This document shows positions 27,923 to 38,856 of a stretch of DNA of 64,000 bases, in pieces; the stretch's first letter is position 1, and each line of letters opens with the position of its first letter. Origin of the DNA: Phanerodontia chrysosporium (lineage: Eukaryota; Basidiomycota; Agaricomycetes; Polyporales; Phanerochaetaceae); assembly GCA_001910725.1 (NCBI GenBank), contig MJGA01000007.1, positions 682,001 through 746,000 of the forward strand, in the 5' to 3' direction. The notes beneath the pieces are model-generated. The model saw only the letters and a list, made by a program, of their open reading frames with translations. It had not been told where the DNA came from and did not search any database. A program made the position numbers and the translations under genes.

Positions 27923-29426
27923 ATGTCCGATGCCAGCTTCCTGACGCCGGAGCAGGACGTCTGGAGCCAGAACGCCTGGGACCACGTCCCGCCGCCAGAC
28001 GACCAGGACGAGGTCATTGCCGCGGCGATTGCGAAACAGAAGGCCGCGCCTGTCCCCGAGGAGGAGAAACAAAAGTACAACGAGAAGCCGCGAAGCACTG
28101 GTATGCAACGCGCTCCGCGGTTTCATCCCCCAGACCTCCTGTCTGACTATCGCTGCCTCCACCCGCAGGGACAACTTCTACAAGGCCAACGCCGGCAACT
28201 TCTTCCGGAACCGCAAATGGTAGGCCCCGCCCGGCGTGCCACGGCGAATGTTGACGGCATGCACAGGTTGCACCTCGAGTTCCCCGAGCTCGTGCGCGCC
28301 GCCGAGCCGGATGTATGCCTCCTCTCCTACGCCTGCGCATCATCAATATCTCACCCGTAGCCTAGGCAGGCCCGATGACCATCGCAGAGATCGGCTGCGG
28401 CTCCGGCAACGCCGTCTTTCCCCTCCTCTCCGCCAACCGCAACCCTGATCTCAGCCTGCGCGCATACGACTACTCGTCGCACGCCGTGAAAGTCGTGCAG
28501 GTGCCTCCCCGCTCTCCCTTCCTGCGCTCGCGAACGCCACTGACGGACCTCGCTGTGCGTCACAGACGAACCCGCTGTACGAGGCGCCGCCTGCGGGCAA
28601 CATCCACGCCGCGGTGTGGGACCTCGCGTCACAGAGCCTCCCGCCGGGGCTCGCGCCGGGCAGCGTCGACATCGTGATCCTCATCTTCGTCCTCAGCGCG
28701 CTCCACCCGCGTGAGTGGCGCCAGGCCATCACGAACATCCACACGGTGCGCCCTCTCCCTTACTCCCATCTCCACGTTTCTATCGCCTCTGGGCGCGCGG
28801 GCGCTGACGGGCGTGAACGCTTGGTTTTGCAGCTGCTGAAGCCCGGCGGGCGCGTGCTCTTCCGCGACTACGGCCGGCACGACCTCACGCAGCTGCGCTT
28901 CAAGACCGGGCGCCTTCTCGAGGACAACTTCTACATCCGCGGCGACAAGACGCGCGTGTACTTTTTCGAGCTCGGTGCGTGCCCCGTCCCCGCCTCGCAC
29001 CTCCTGCGCAGGCAACAACGGAACTGACCGCCGCGCCGCGCACAACACAGACGAGCTCGCGCTGCTCTTCACAGGCGCACGCGTCCCCGCGAGCTTCCGC
29101 ACGACGGACACCGAGACCGTCGAGGACGAGGACGAGGGCGCCCACACGCCCTCTGCGCCGTCTACCCCGCGCCCAGCACCCCAGCACAGCCCTCGTCGCC
29201 CGCCCCGCCCTCCGTGTCGCGCCCGACCACCCCCTCCGCAGCCCCCGCAGCGCAGCCGCGCACGGGCGGCGCGGTGCACCCGCTGCTGCTCGAGCCCGCC
29301 GAGGGCGCGGAGGGCGCGCGCTTCGCGATCGAACAGCTCGGCGTCGACCGCCGGCTGCTCGTGAACCGCAAGCGCCAGCTGAAGATGTACCGTGTCTGGA
29401 TGCAGGGCAAGTTCCGCAAGTTGTAG
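27923..29426 (+). CDS. TRM140: tRNA N3-methylcytidine (m3C32) methyltransferase, Trm140/METTL2 type, two apparent frame breaks
   Basis: Exons approximately 27923-28100, 28169-28219, 28267-28312, 28366-28500, 28566-28745, 28833-28974 and 29051-29426. The class I methyltransferase fold shows the SAM motif IAEIGCGSGNAVFPLL, then YDYSSHAVKVVQ. The Trm140/METTL2-6-8 signatures follow (LSALHPREWRQAI, LLKPGGRVLFRDYGRHDLTQLRFK, DNFYIRGDKTRVYFFELG and the C-terminal GVDRRLLVNRKRQLKMYRVWMQ). It methylates C32 in the anticodon loop of Ser/Thr-type tRNAs, using SAM. The join AKHWDNFYK requires one more base near 28091 (CCGCG where CCGGCG is expected). A second one-base change of frame lies in the Pro-rich insert at about 29100-29250. 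Because the gene is conserved throughout, assembly indels are more likely than pseudogenisation. The Pro/Ala-rich insert before the C-terminus is unusual. Confidence 0.88.
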
Positions 29427-29878
29427 GGCCCGCAGTGGCAGGAGGCGAGGGGCTGTTAGGTGCTGCGCGAGTGTTCTTCTTCCCTGCCTGGGGTCACATA
29501 TATGCATGTTGTTGTCCGGATTTGTCTGCGGCGTATGTCTGCCTGGTGCGCACAACTGTGCCGGTTTTGGTCGAGACTGTCTTGCGCCATGTCACACGAC
29601 TGTCCAAGGCAAACGAATGACTGGCATGTACCACTGCCAAAACACACCAACCGGAAACGATCATTAACCCTCTGCAATGAAGCGTCCTTCGCATGAACAG
29701 TATAGAAAGCGTGTGAAAGCGGGCGGAATAGAAGACGAAGAGGTATGATACGTTAAATACATTGCGCGGATCCACGAAAAGGAAAGAGGCTATCAAAACA
29801 GATGATGCAATGCAACGGGAGGGTGATACAGAAAGACGGGAAGCGAAACGGGCGAGAGGAAGGAACGCACAGCGGCCG
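29427..29878. other. convergent 3' intergenic
   Basis: Lies between the methyltransferase gene (+) and the Rho GEF gene (-). No gene or repeat seen. Confidence 0.5.
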
Positions 29879-32800
29879 CTATGACCGCCACGACAGCGCG
29901 GGGTTCAGGCGCGGCGAGTGCGGCGGCGAGTTGCTCTGGTTGAAGTACGTCGACTGCGACGGCGACGAGAGCGAGCCGGGGAGGTACAGTGGGATCGTCG
30001 GGATGAGCTCGAAGACGTGCTGCGCGACGGGGCGCGGCCCGCCGCGGTTCGGGCCCATCGGCGCCGGCGCGGGCTCGCTCGCGTTCATCACGCCGTGCAC
30101 GCGCGGCTCCTGCGACATGCCCTCGCTCCACCCGTCCGGCCCCGGCGTCGCCGGCGCGTGCGCCGTCGTCCCGCGCCCGTCCCAGATGCACCGCATCTCG
30201 TTCCCCGGGATGATCTGCGCGAGCCGCCCCGTCTCGACGTGCCGGATCTCGATGAACCGCGAGTCGAAGAGCAGCACGTACGGCGGGTGCCACGCGACGT
30301 GCTCGGCGGTCCCCTCCCACTCGATCGTCTGCACGGTCCCGTTTGGCCCTGTCCGGCTCGGGTCGCCGTGCCTGTCGACGTAGAGGCCGAATTCTGCAGA
30401 AGATGTCAAAAACTGAATCGAGCAGAAACGATTGACTACGCTGACCATCGTAGCATAGCAAGAATTCGTCCTTGCTCGAACGGAACATGCCCATGGGCCT
30501 ACATGACTCGCAACGCTTGGCCAACTTCTCCAAGCGTGGGTCATCACGCTGAGGAATGGTGACGCTCTTGAAGCTGCAAAGGTATTAGCTTCAGTCGCCA
30601 CCTGGCAAACGTATCAACTTACTCAGTAAGATCCATAATCTCGAAGCCCTTCGTACACAAGATGACGATCTTGGCCTTCAAGAAGATCAAGTCGAACGAC
30701 TCGGATGGAAGGAAGAAGTCCTAGCATTCCCGTCAGCGAATGGCCGGTGGCATAGGCATATGCACACTTACTCGGTAGACTCGGAACCACTCGGACCGTT
30801 GCGACCGTAGACCAAGACGAGAGCCAAAGCTACGAGGGGCCTCAGTTCGCTCATTGATCTTGCCAATGACCGGTTCAAGGACACGGAATACACTGTCCAA
30901 CTATGAAAGAAGCGCTTAGCGAGCGGTACAAACTGGGGCTGCAAGAAGTACTCACACTCTTCTTCTTCATGTAAATAACCAATGTCCGGCCATTCAGGTT
31001 GCCGACACTGAAGAAGTGAACGTCCTTGTTACCGCTGAGCTTTTGCGGCGTTTGAGACATGTGAGCGCTCGTGGGCGATGAGGGCACAAGGGCCTCGATA
31101 TGATATGCAAAGAGTGACTGGGATGTGAATCAGCAGATAGTTCCATGCACTGTCTTTCATACTCACCTTGTCAGCGAGGACGAGGAAAATGCCAAAATCC
31201 TCGAGCATAGCACATTGTGTGACCATCTTGAGATGGAGGACACGGCGCATCGCTGCAAGTAGAGGGTCAGTCTTGAATCAGAAAGACCACGCTTCGCTAC
31301 GCACATCTTGAGTCGTGCCGGAATCCAATCCAGACGCCCTCCGCGCAGCCGATAGCAACCAGCGCACGCCCGTCAGAGGTATCTAGAATGTTCAGTTAGT
31401 TTCCGACCCAGTAACCCAGGAGCAAACGTACTGAAGGGGACCGAGCAAGTAACTTTGCCGGTATACGCGTTCTCATGGCTCCATGGTTGCGTAGACGCGC
31501 CAGGTAGAACAGAAGGCACAAGGAAAGTGTCGGCGCTGAGAGTCTCGACCTCAAACACCTTGTTGGACTCCTGCACCACCTTCTCAAGCCGATCGCCTCA
31601 TCCAGCTTCTGCTTCCATTCATTTCGAGCCTGGGCAGATTCTGCATAAAGAGTCCAGAGACCACCCAGCCGACCATTATGGTGGATGGTACATGGATACA
31701 CAGCCCGAGAGTCTGCCGCTGTCTCTGGACTTGTGGCGGGGTTGGGAGAGTTAGCGTCATGCTTGTCTCCGCGCAACCGCGGGCGCAGTATACCAGAGTT
31801 ACGAGTGGTTGGTGGGTCAGTGAAGTTGGCAAGCGTGAGGAGATCAAGAGGAATGGGCTGCGGTTGTCCTGTCAGCCTCTGCCTGAATATGAAACACGTG
31901 GGCACCTACCCTGCGATACACCTGGTATTTCGTAACACCATCCTTCTCTTTAGGCTTCGTCATGACGACTACAGGAATGTCAATCGGATGTCGTTGCAAT
32001 TGCGCAGATGGACGTACGGTAGTTATCGAACAGTAGGACGTACAGCTCCGTCCAGCCACTCCATTCGAAACCGCTATCGGGTTGCCGGAGCAGCCTGCCG
32101 CTGTGGATCAGCGACCGGTTCTCGTTAAGCAGGTCCATATCCTAGCCCACAGCGTAAGTCATCATATTCACGAAATAACACGTCCTTGAACTTACGATCG
32201 CTTCTCCTGGCTTGAATATCAAGTTAGAGTTGTATCGCCACACTTCGACCTTCTGTTTCGCCGACACGACACCAGGCTCCGTCTCCTTGCCAAGAGCCTT
32301 GATGAGCTCCAGTACCTGCGGTATCGCCTCGCGATCCTCGTGGCCCTCGGGCGTCTCCTCAAGAATACCCTTCAGGAGAAGTTCATACCGAAGCAGCCTA
32401 GGAATTGGCCGGTTGATGAATGCCTTCATGTCCAACTTCCTAGCGTCAGGCAGGCGCGTGCACTGCTCGACAAATGTCTTGAACGCAGGGTTGTTCGCCA
32501 TCTCCTCGTCGATACGGTAGGCAGCAATAGGATAGTTGGGATGTACTCCATGTAAGCCTCACGGAAGTTGAGTACGGCGTCATAGATGGCGGCGGTGATG
32601 CTGCGGATGCACGGGTGCTCCTCCCGCTGAATCTCGTGGAACGTGTTCAGCATCTTGCGGTGGTGCATGTGCAGCTCGCCGAAGTTGTGGAAGACGTCGG
32701 TGATGAACTGGGTCAAGCGCTCTCTGGAGATGATCGGAGGGTCCATCTCACGCAGGGGTTGCACGTACATCTACCCGAGGTGATTAGCCTGACTGCCAAC

Positions 32801-35800
32801 GAGCCAACAATGTTCGGACTCACCACCTCGATGTTCTCGAGATCCTTGACGTAGTCCATCTCACCCTTGATCAGTTCAAAGATGATCCTGTGTCAACAGT
32901 CAGACATTAGTCGCAAGAAAGCTCATTGACCTACGATTGACGCTTCGCCTCCTTCTTCGGCATGGCCTTGCGCACCTCCTCGGGAACGAGATTGTACCAC
33001 TCGAGTTTAGCACTTGGACCCTTGTTCATAGCCGACTGGAATGTCCACAGTTGGGCAACAGTCTGTAATTTCTTGATGGCCTCAATCGCTTCCTTCAAGA
33101 ACTCGATGTCCGGGTTACCCTCAGTCGTCTCCTTGCAGATAGCCTCCAGCGTCGGCGGATATTTCTGCAAATGTTCCGAAGGTCGGCTCAAGAAGTGCTT
33201 GAGATCCAGGCGGTGGGCATCAGGATGCCGTGCACATTGCTATAGGGAGAATGATATGAGAACCTGTCTGCGAATAGCTACATGACCGATCCACCCACCT
33301 CGAGGAAGCGACGGAACTCGGCATTATGCTCTACCTCGTCCTTGAGCCTCTTTTCTGCCAGCGGAGGTGTCCGACGTATTCCGGATACGCCAGACGGAAC
33401 TCTGTCGCAGCATCGAGGAAGATGTCACCGATACCATGGATGACTGGAGCTTCTTCTCGTTGGCGGACGTACATAACCTCCAAAAGCCTGCGGTTGCATT
33501 CCCTGAGATCGAGAATGTTGTGGAAGACCTCGTCGATGAACTCGTCTATCTCGGTCGGTCTGATGATTGGTGGCCGAGCGGCTCGGAGAGGACGAATAAA
33601 GAGCTGGTCATAGTGTCAACTGCATATAGAACGAATTACAGCACAGAGACTCACCGATTCCACCGTGTCGAGATCCCGCAAGTACTGCTTCTCCCTGCTA
33701 ATGACCTTGTAGATGATGCTGCGATGGGGTCAGTTTCTGATACCAATCGCTCTGAGGTTTTGCGTACTTTTGTCGATTGATTTCGCTCTCTGGTAATGTC
33801 CTCAGCAGTTCCGGTGGCACAGTCGAGGCCCAGTCATCCTAAGGAAGCGATGTCAGATCCTGATGAAGCCTTTTCGGGGCAGGACTTGCCTTCTCCTCTG
33901 CTTGGTCGCTGTCCGGAGCTGGTATAGCCGATAGCACGTTCCTCTGCTGCAAAGTTCATGGAATCACTACCCAAGTCCCAGTTGCGGGAGAAGTACATAC
34001 CTTCCGCGGACATGAAAACGAATAACAAGGGTTCTCGTCGTCACATGTGACAGAGTAACACTTCGTTAGCATCGTTATTACGGCCGTGGGGAGCTCTTCC
34101 TGCTCCATTCGGGAGTCCGAGCCGCCCTCCTGGTCGTCAAGGAACATGTAGACATCCTCTACGCCGTCTTGCAGAAGTTTCCCGCCCCATTCTACCTCGT
34201 AGAAGAAAAGCTGAGACTGCAAACTGCGTGCTACCTGCAGCGCGGCTCGCCTGTCGTTGGTCGAGATGCCATGTGTGATGAGAAGGTCGCGTTGGATCTG
34301 TGACTGGATCGTAGACTGGAGTCCTCTAAGCACGCGAGACACTACATTCAGAGACGAGAGACGTACCACAATATCCTTCCCTGTGAAGGCCCTCTCGTAC
34401 GGTATGCTCCCCTTCACGTGCGTCCCGCGCGGAACCTTGTCCCGCAGGCGAACCGCAATGTGGCTTAGCAGCGCCGGGTTGAAAAAGCGGTCGTCACCCT
34501 CTTCGCTCGGGTCCTCGTCATCATAGTATTCGTCTTCATCGTACCCCTCGTGTAGTTGCAATGGCCGCTTAATATCCTGCAGGGTGCGGATAATCTCGTT
34601 GTCCTTCCACGACCGGCTGGAAGAGGCCACTGCAGGTGCCTGCGACGGCCCGGGTTGCGGCTGCAGATAACTACTGTCCCCAGCAGATGTGCTCTTCGCT
34701 GGAGGAGGAGGGACCCAGTCATTGGTCATGGATCGCGAGGTGTACGAGCCCACGGAGTTCCCTCGGTCGACTGTCGTAGCGAACGACGAGGGCGTAGGCA
34801 GCATGGTGTCGTGATCACCGTACAGAGATGACGAGCGACCAGAGTTCACGGTCGAAGTAGTAGTCGTAGAGACATTGCGTACAACACTGGCTGGCTGCGA
34901 CGAGGCGTTGGAAGCAGATCTGCCAAGCGAATCTGGCGGGAATGTATTAAGCAACAGCTTCTCTGATCAGCTCGGGAGAGGTACAAACAGCTTGAGTCTT
35001 GGTGCATCTGGTTTGCTGTGAGGGCTTGGCTGGACGGCTGTCTTGGGAGAGAGGGAGAGTCGTACATTTCGCCGAGAGAAGATGGCGAGCGCGGGGGTTG
35101 ATCGTCGTGCCCATTCAGCTGGGAGCGACCAGACAGCTGTCTACTGACAGTACCATTGCTGTACACACTGGGCGAGCTCCAATCGCCTACTCCAAGCCCA
35201 CCAGTAACGTCCGGGATTGGCATTGAGATCTGGGGGACTTCGCTGTTGCCTGTGGTGGGACGACTTGTGCTTGGCAAAGGCCGTGATCGCGGCTCGGTAG
35301 GGAGAGGCTTGTGCACTGCATACGGTGAAGTACGGCCATTCATTCCGTTCGTGCCTTGCACTGGCGGGGCTGGCAGACGACGCGCCCTGCCTAACGATCA
35401 ATAATGTACTGCGGTTACAACTAGAGTTCGCTCACGACTCAGCACTAGGGCGCGGAGCAGCCTGCGTATCTCCATAGTACGTTTGATGAGTGTCGGAACT
35501 GGAAAGGCTGGCGGTGGAGGAGGCGGCGGTGGTGGCATGGAGCCGGGGATGGGTGGTAGCCGCCTGAATTGTCTGGCCGACGTCGGGGATGTCACGGCGG
35601 GTGTGGGCAAGCTTCTGGGTGACGAGGGAAGGCCGACGGGCGGCGAGGCTGCAGAGTCCGTTCAGAGTGTGAGCATCAGGTTTCATGTCGCATATAACGC
35701 TGCACGTACCGACGGGTTGCGGCGAGCGAACAGTCTTGGTTTGCATCGATCTTGATGCGTCGTTGCCGTCGTTTATGTACTGATTGTACGCCCTGTCGTA

Positions 35801-35950
35801 GTCGCGTTCACCGGGTGACGGGAGCTTGTGCGACGAGTGCTCGGAGGTGGGTGACTCTTCCGCGAAGCCGATGAGGACCTGATGGTAGAGGGCAGTGAGC
35901 TCCTCGTCGCCAGGAGGGGAGCCTTGCGGGTGAGCTGCAGCTGGCGACAT
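29879..35950 (-). CDS. Rho guanine-nucleotide exchange factor, Rom2-like, DEP-DH-DH-PH-CNH
   Basis: A large multi-exon gene running right to left. The N-terminus (35950-34450) is Ser/Pro-rich with a run of nine prolines near 35530. A DEP domain lies at about 34500-34080 (LSHIAVRLRDKVPRGTHVKGSIPYERAFTGKDIVVRL). Two DH-like segments follow, each preceded by a W..VP.E....P..E..RQ block. The first (about 33840-32960) has degenerate CR3 (SRPSEHLQKYPPTLEAI). The second (about 32940-32190) has a normal one (NRPIPRLLRYELLLKGIL). A PH region (about 32140-31850) and a C-terminal CNH domain (about 31400-29880; AWHPPYVLLFDSRFIEIRHVETG, IWDGRG) complete it. Proteins of this layout activate Rho1 at the plasma membrane in the cell-wall integrity pathway. 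Exon joins were not all verified. Confidence 0.85.
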
Positions 35951-37457
35951 GCCGCTGAGCCTCGCGTTTTGACGAAATATCAGCGATGGAATTAACGGGG
36001 CAAGCGGTACAGGTCGAAGCTGTGGATGGCGGTTGCATGCAGGCGTATCGCTTGATGCTCGCGGGTCCCAAAAAGGGTTACTTCAGTACAAAAACTATGA
36101 ATTAGGGTTTCCCCGCGTGACCACGCCCGTTATGGTCCAGATACAGAGCAAATCTATGATTGCGACGTTTCTCCTGGAAACCGCGCTTGCAACGGCACTC
36201 ACCGCTCACTAGTCAACATGCACCCTTAGCTATGTCCTATTTATTCTGGATCCATATCCTCAGCTTCTCTTCTGTCGTTCTGCTGCTCATTTGCATCCGG
36301 CAACGCAGTGAAGGAGCCCGCGTGGGTCTGTGCTAGCACCGCTCTGCACAGCTTCATATCTCCGGCCACGAGCACAATGCAGCGCACGGAAACACGCAAG
36401 GACGGCCAGAAAGCTCGTCGCGGATTTAGCTGCCATGTTTCTCACTTGCGCTGCATATGGCGTATTGTAATAAGCTCCGTCGCTCTCGGCGCAGCCAAGT
36501 TGACCGTTGAACTATCCTGACAACGCACCACCCTACTGCGTCACTTTCCACTGCTTTGCCTGCGCACTGAATGCCAACGTACACAGTCACCTTGTGCTTG
36601 CAGGCCAGACTTTGGACGATTCCTGGCCGCGTATGGGCCCGAATGCGTACCGTCCACATTGACCCGCAACACATGTACAAATTGTCGCATAGGCAAGCAT
36701 TGTCTTGGGAGATAGCGGGAAGGATTTGGAACCCAGCTCTACACCATCACTCTACCCGTCGTCTCGTGTTTGGGGCTCGTCTCATCAATAAGGTTGCCTG
36801 GCCCCTTGGTGATTCCATGGATCTAATCTAGCGTCCGCAAAATCCGATGAGGAGGCGCATTGTGCTGGCAGCGTCGCTGGGGGTGTTGATACTGTTGTTT
36901 CACGGCTCCAACCTCTGCAGATCCAAAAAGGTGCTACTCCTGGACGGCACAACAACTGCGAGTGGGCGAGTGGCTATCCTCACTGACATCGATACGGCCA
37001 GGTGCTCATCCGCGACGACTCTCTGAATAGCTTTGCAGAGGCCTGCGGCAATTCTTACTCAGAGGGTGTCGCTTCATCTGTTATTTTACTCATTTCCCCC
37101 AAGCTTGTTGTATCTTGCCCGGCGAAATCATGACAACTCAGAAATCATCCTTGGAGAACGGGGTGCGGTATTTTCTATATGACTCGGGATAGACTGGTGT
37201 TGCGTAGTCATGTCCAGACTCTTTACATAATAAGAGCGAATTTCGACAGAGTGCCACGCAATGCGCCGTTAAAAGGGAACGTCGGTATATTTACGTGGCA
37301 GTCCACGAGTTAAGCATGGACTATTAGCGCAAGATGTGGCTAGTCGTAGACATAAAATATGAAGAAGGTCCGTATCGTGCAGTCCGTGTTCGAGTCTATC
37401 GTGACTTTCATGTGGAAGAGAACCAGAAAAGTGGGAACACTAAGAGGCAGAAGGTTT
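35951..37457. other. intergenic, no gene recognised
   Basis: 1.5 kb between the Rho GEF start and the RTA1 paralogue's stop. It holds only short ORFs without family features. The TATTTATT-type AT-rich stretch near 36236 and sequence up to 36000 would include the Rho GEF promoter. Nothing else is supported. Confidence 0.5.
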
Positions 37458-38856
37458 TCATCGGGACAACGCAGGGGACATATCCGCCTCCTTGTCGGCA
37501 GCGTCATCCTCGAAGCCTGCGGAGGGCTGGTTGTAGAGGAAGCACGCAGGGTTGAAGAACGTCAGCGCGTACATCGCGAGAACGACCATCGCGCCGTCGA
37601 GAACGTCTGTGTTCTGTAAGCCTCCGTCTATACGTTGCATTGAACAGGCAACTCACTGAAATAGACCTGCGTCCCGATGATGCGGCCGTTCCAGCCGTTC
37701 GCGAGCTCAATGACACGGTAGATCGCTCTGAAGATCGGCAAGTCAATGCACGGAGGAGCGGTGAGCGGCGCAAGCGACGTACCGGATGAACAGGGTGAGC
37801 GTGCTGAAGCCCATAGCCGCGGAGAACAGCTTGAGTCGCAGCGTCCAGTGGCGCCGAGTGTAGAGAGTCGCAACGCTGTTGTTGTTCGGTGCGCTCCGGT
37901 AGGGGCGTTCGGTGATGAATCGGAAGAAGTACTCTCCGGCGAGGAACATGAAAGCCGTCAGTGCGACTAGGCACGACGGTCAGCAGTTTATGGGCGAGAT
38001 GGGAAGGACTACTCACCAAGCTGGAAGACGATTCCGGCCAGCATGACATGGCTACCCTACGACACGTTTAGCACATATAGAGTTGGGTGAGTCTCGCGGA
38101 CATACGAGATTCTGTGTCTTGGTATCGTCGTCCGCTGCAGAAGAAGCGATGCCACCGCCGGTTCCTTGGATAACCAGGGCGATTATGTCCTGAATGCTAT
38201 CAGTAAGCTTGCCGACTCGATGTGGCTGTAGGGAAGCGTGTTCTTACGCATGTCAAGAAAATTCTCGAGTCTGGAAGTGATGATGTGAATGAGAGCGCGA
38301 AACGGGACGCAATGAGCGACTTACACCAGGCAGGTGTGAGACGACCATAGTTAGCTCCCAGACGATTTGACAGGGCTGCGAAGAGAATGAATATCGCCGC
38401 TAGGAATGGCGTGGTGCAATGATAGTGCAGGTAATTCTGCACTCCAGACGGTTAGCACGTGTACGAACGTTGCACAGTGAGCGACGCACTGAGTCAAGAA
38501 GGCGTTGTTGTTATTGATGTTGCGATTGGACCACAAGCGACCCGCCCAACCGAGGATCTCGCCCGCACCGGCGAGGAACGCAGTCGGGAGGAGGAACCAT
38601 ATACGATACCAGAGAGCGGTGACAAAGTACGACGCTGTAACGCTCATCAGACATAGTGAAGGCGATGAGAAGGCACGAATCCGACCTGTAGTCACGGAGA
38701 AGAGCGCGATGAATACGATGCACACCCACTCCGTTGGAATATAATGGTAGGGCGAAAGGTCCCAGACATCCTCAGAAGTTACTAGGCCGTTGGGGTGAGT
38801 ACAACGACGCGTAGAGACGCAAAATTTGGCTCACTCGTGGAATTGCCTGAAGACAT
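37458..38856 (-). CDS. RTA1-like seven-membrane-segment protein, third paralogue
   Basis: About ten exons on the minus strand with the same intron pattern as the paralogue at 22221. The first exon is tiny (ATG TCT TCA GGC AAT TCC ACG A, then GTGAG) and the next starts after CCTAG. Motifs: YHYIPTEWVCIVFIALFSV, YRIWFLLPTAFLAGAGEILGWAGR, YSRIFLTC, DIIALVIQGTGGGIASS, GSHVMLAGIVFQL, MFLAGEYFFRF, YRVIELANGWNGRI, LDGAMVVLAMYALTFFNPAC. No frame break was seen. It is more diverged than the other two copies and on the opposite strand. Same family role and the same caution about substrate. Confidence 0.9.
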
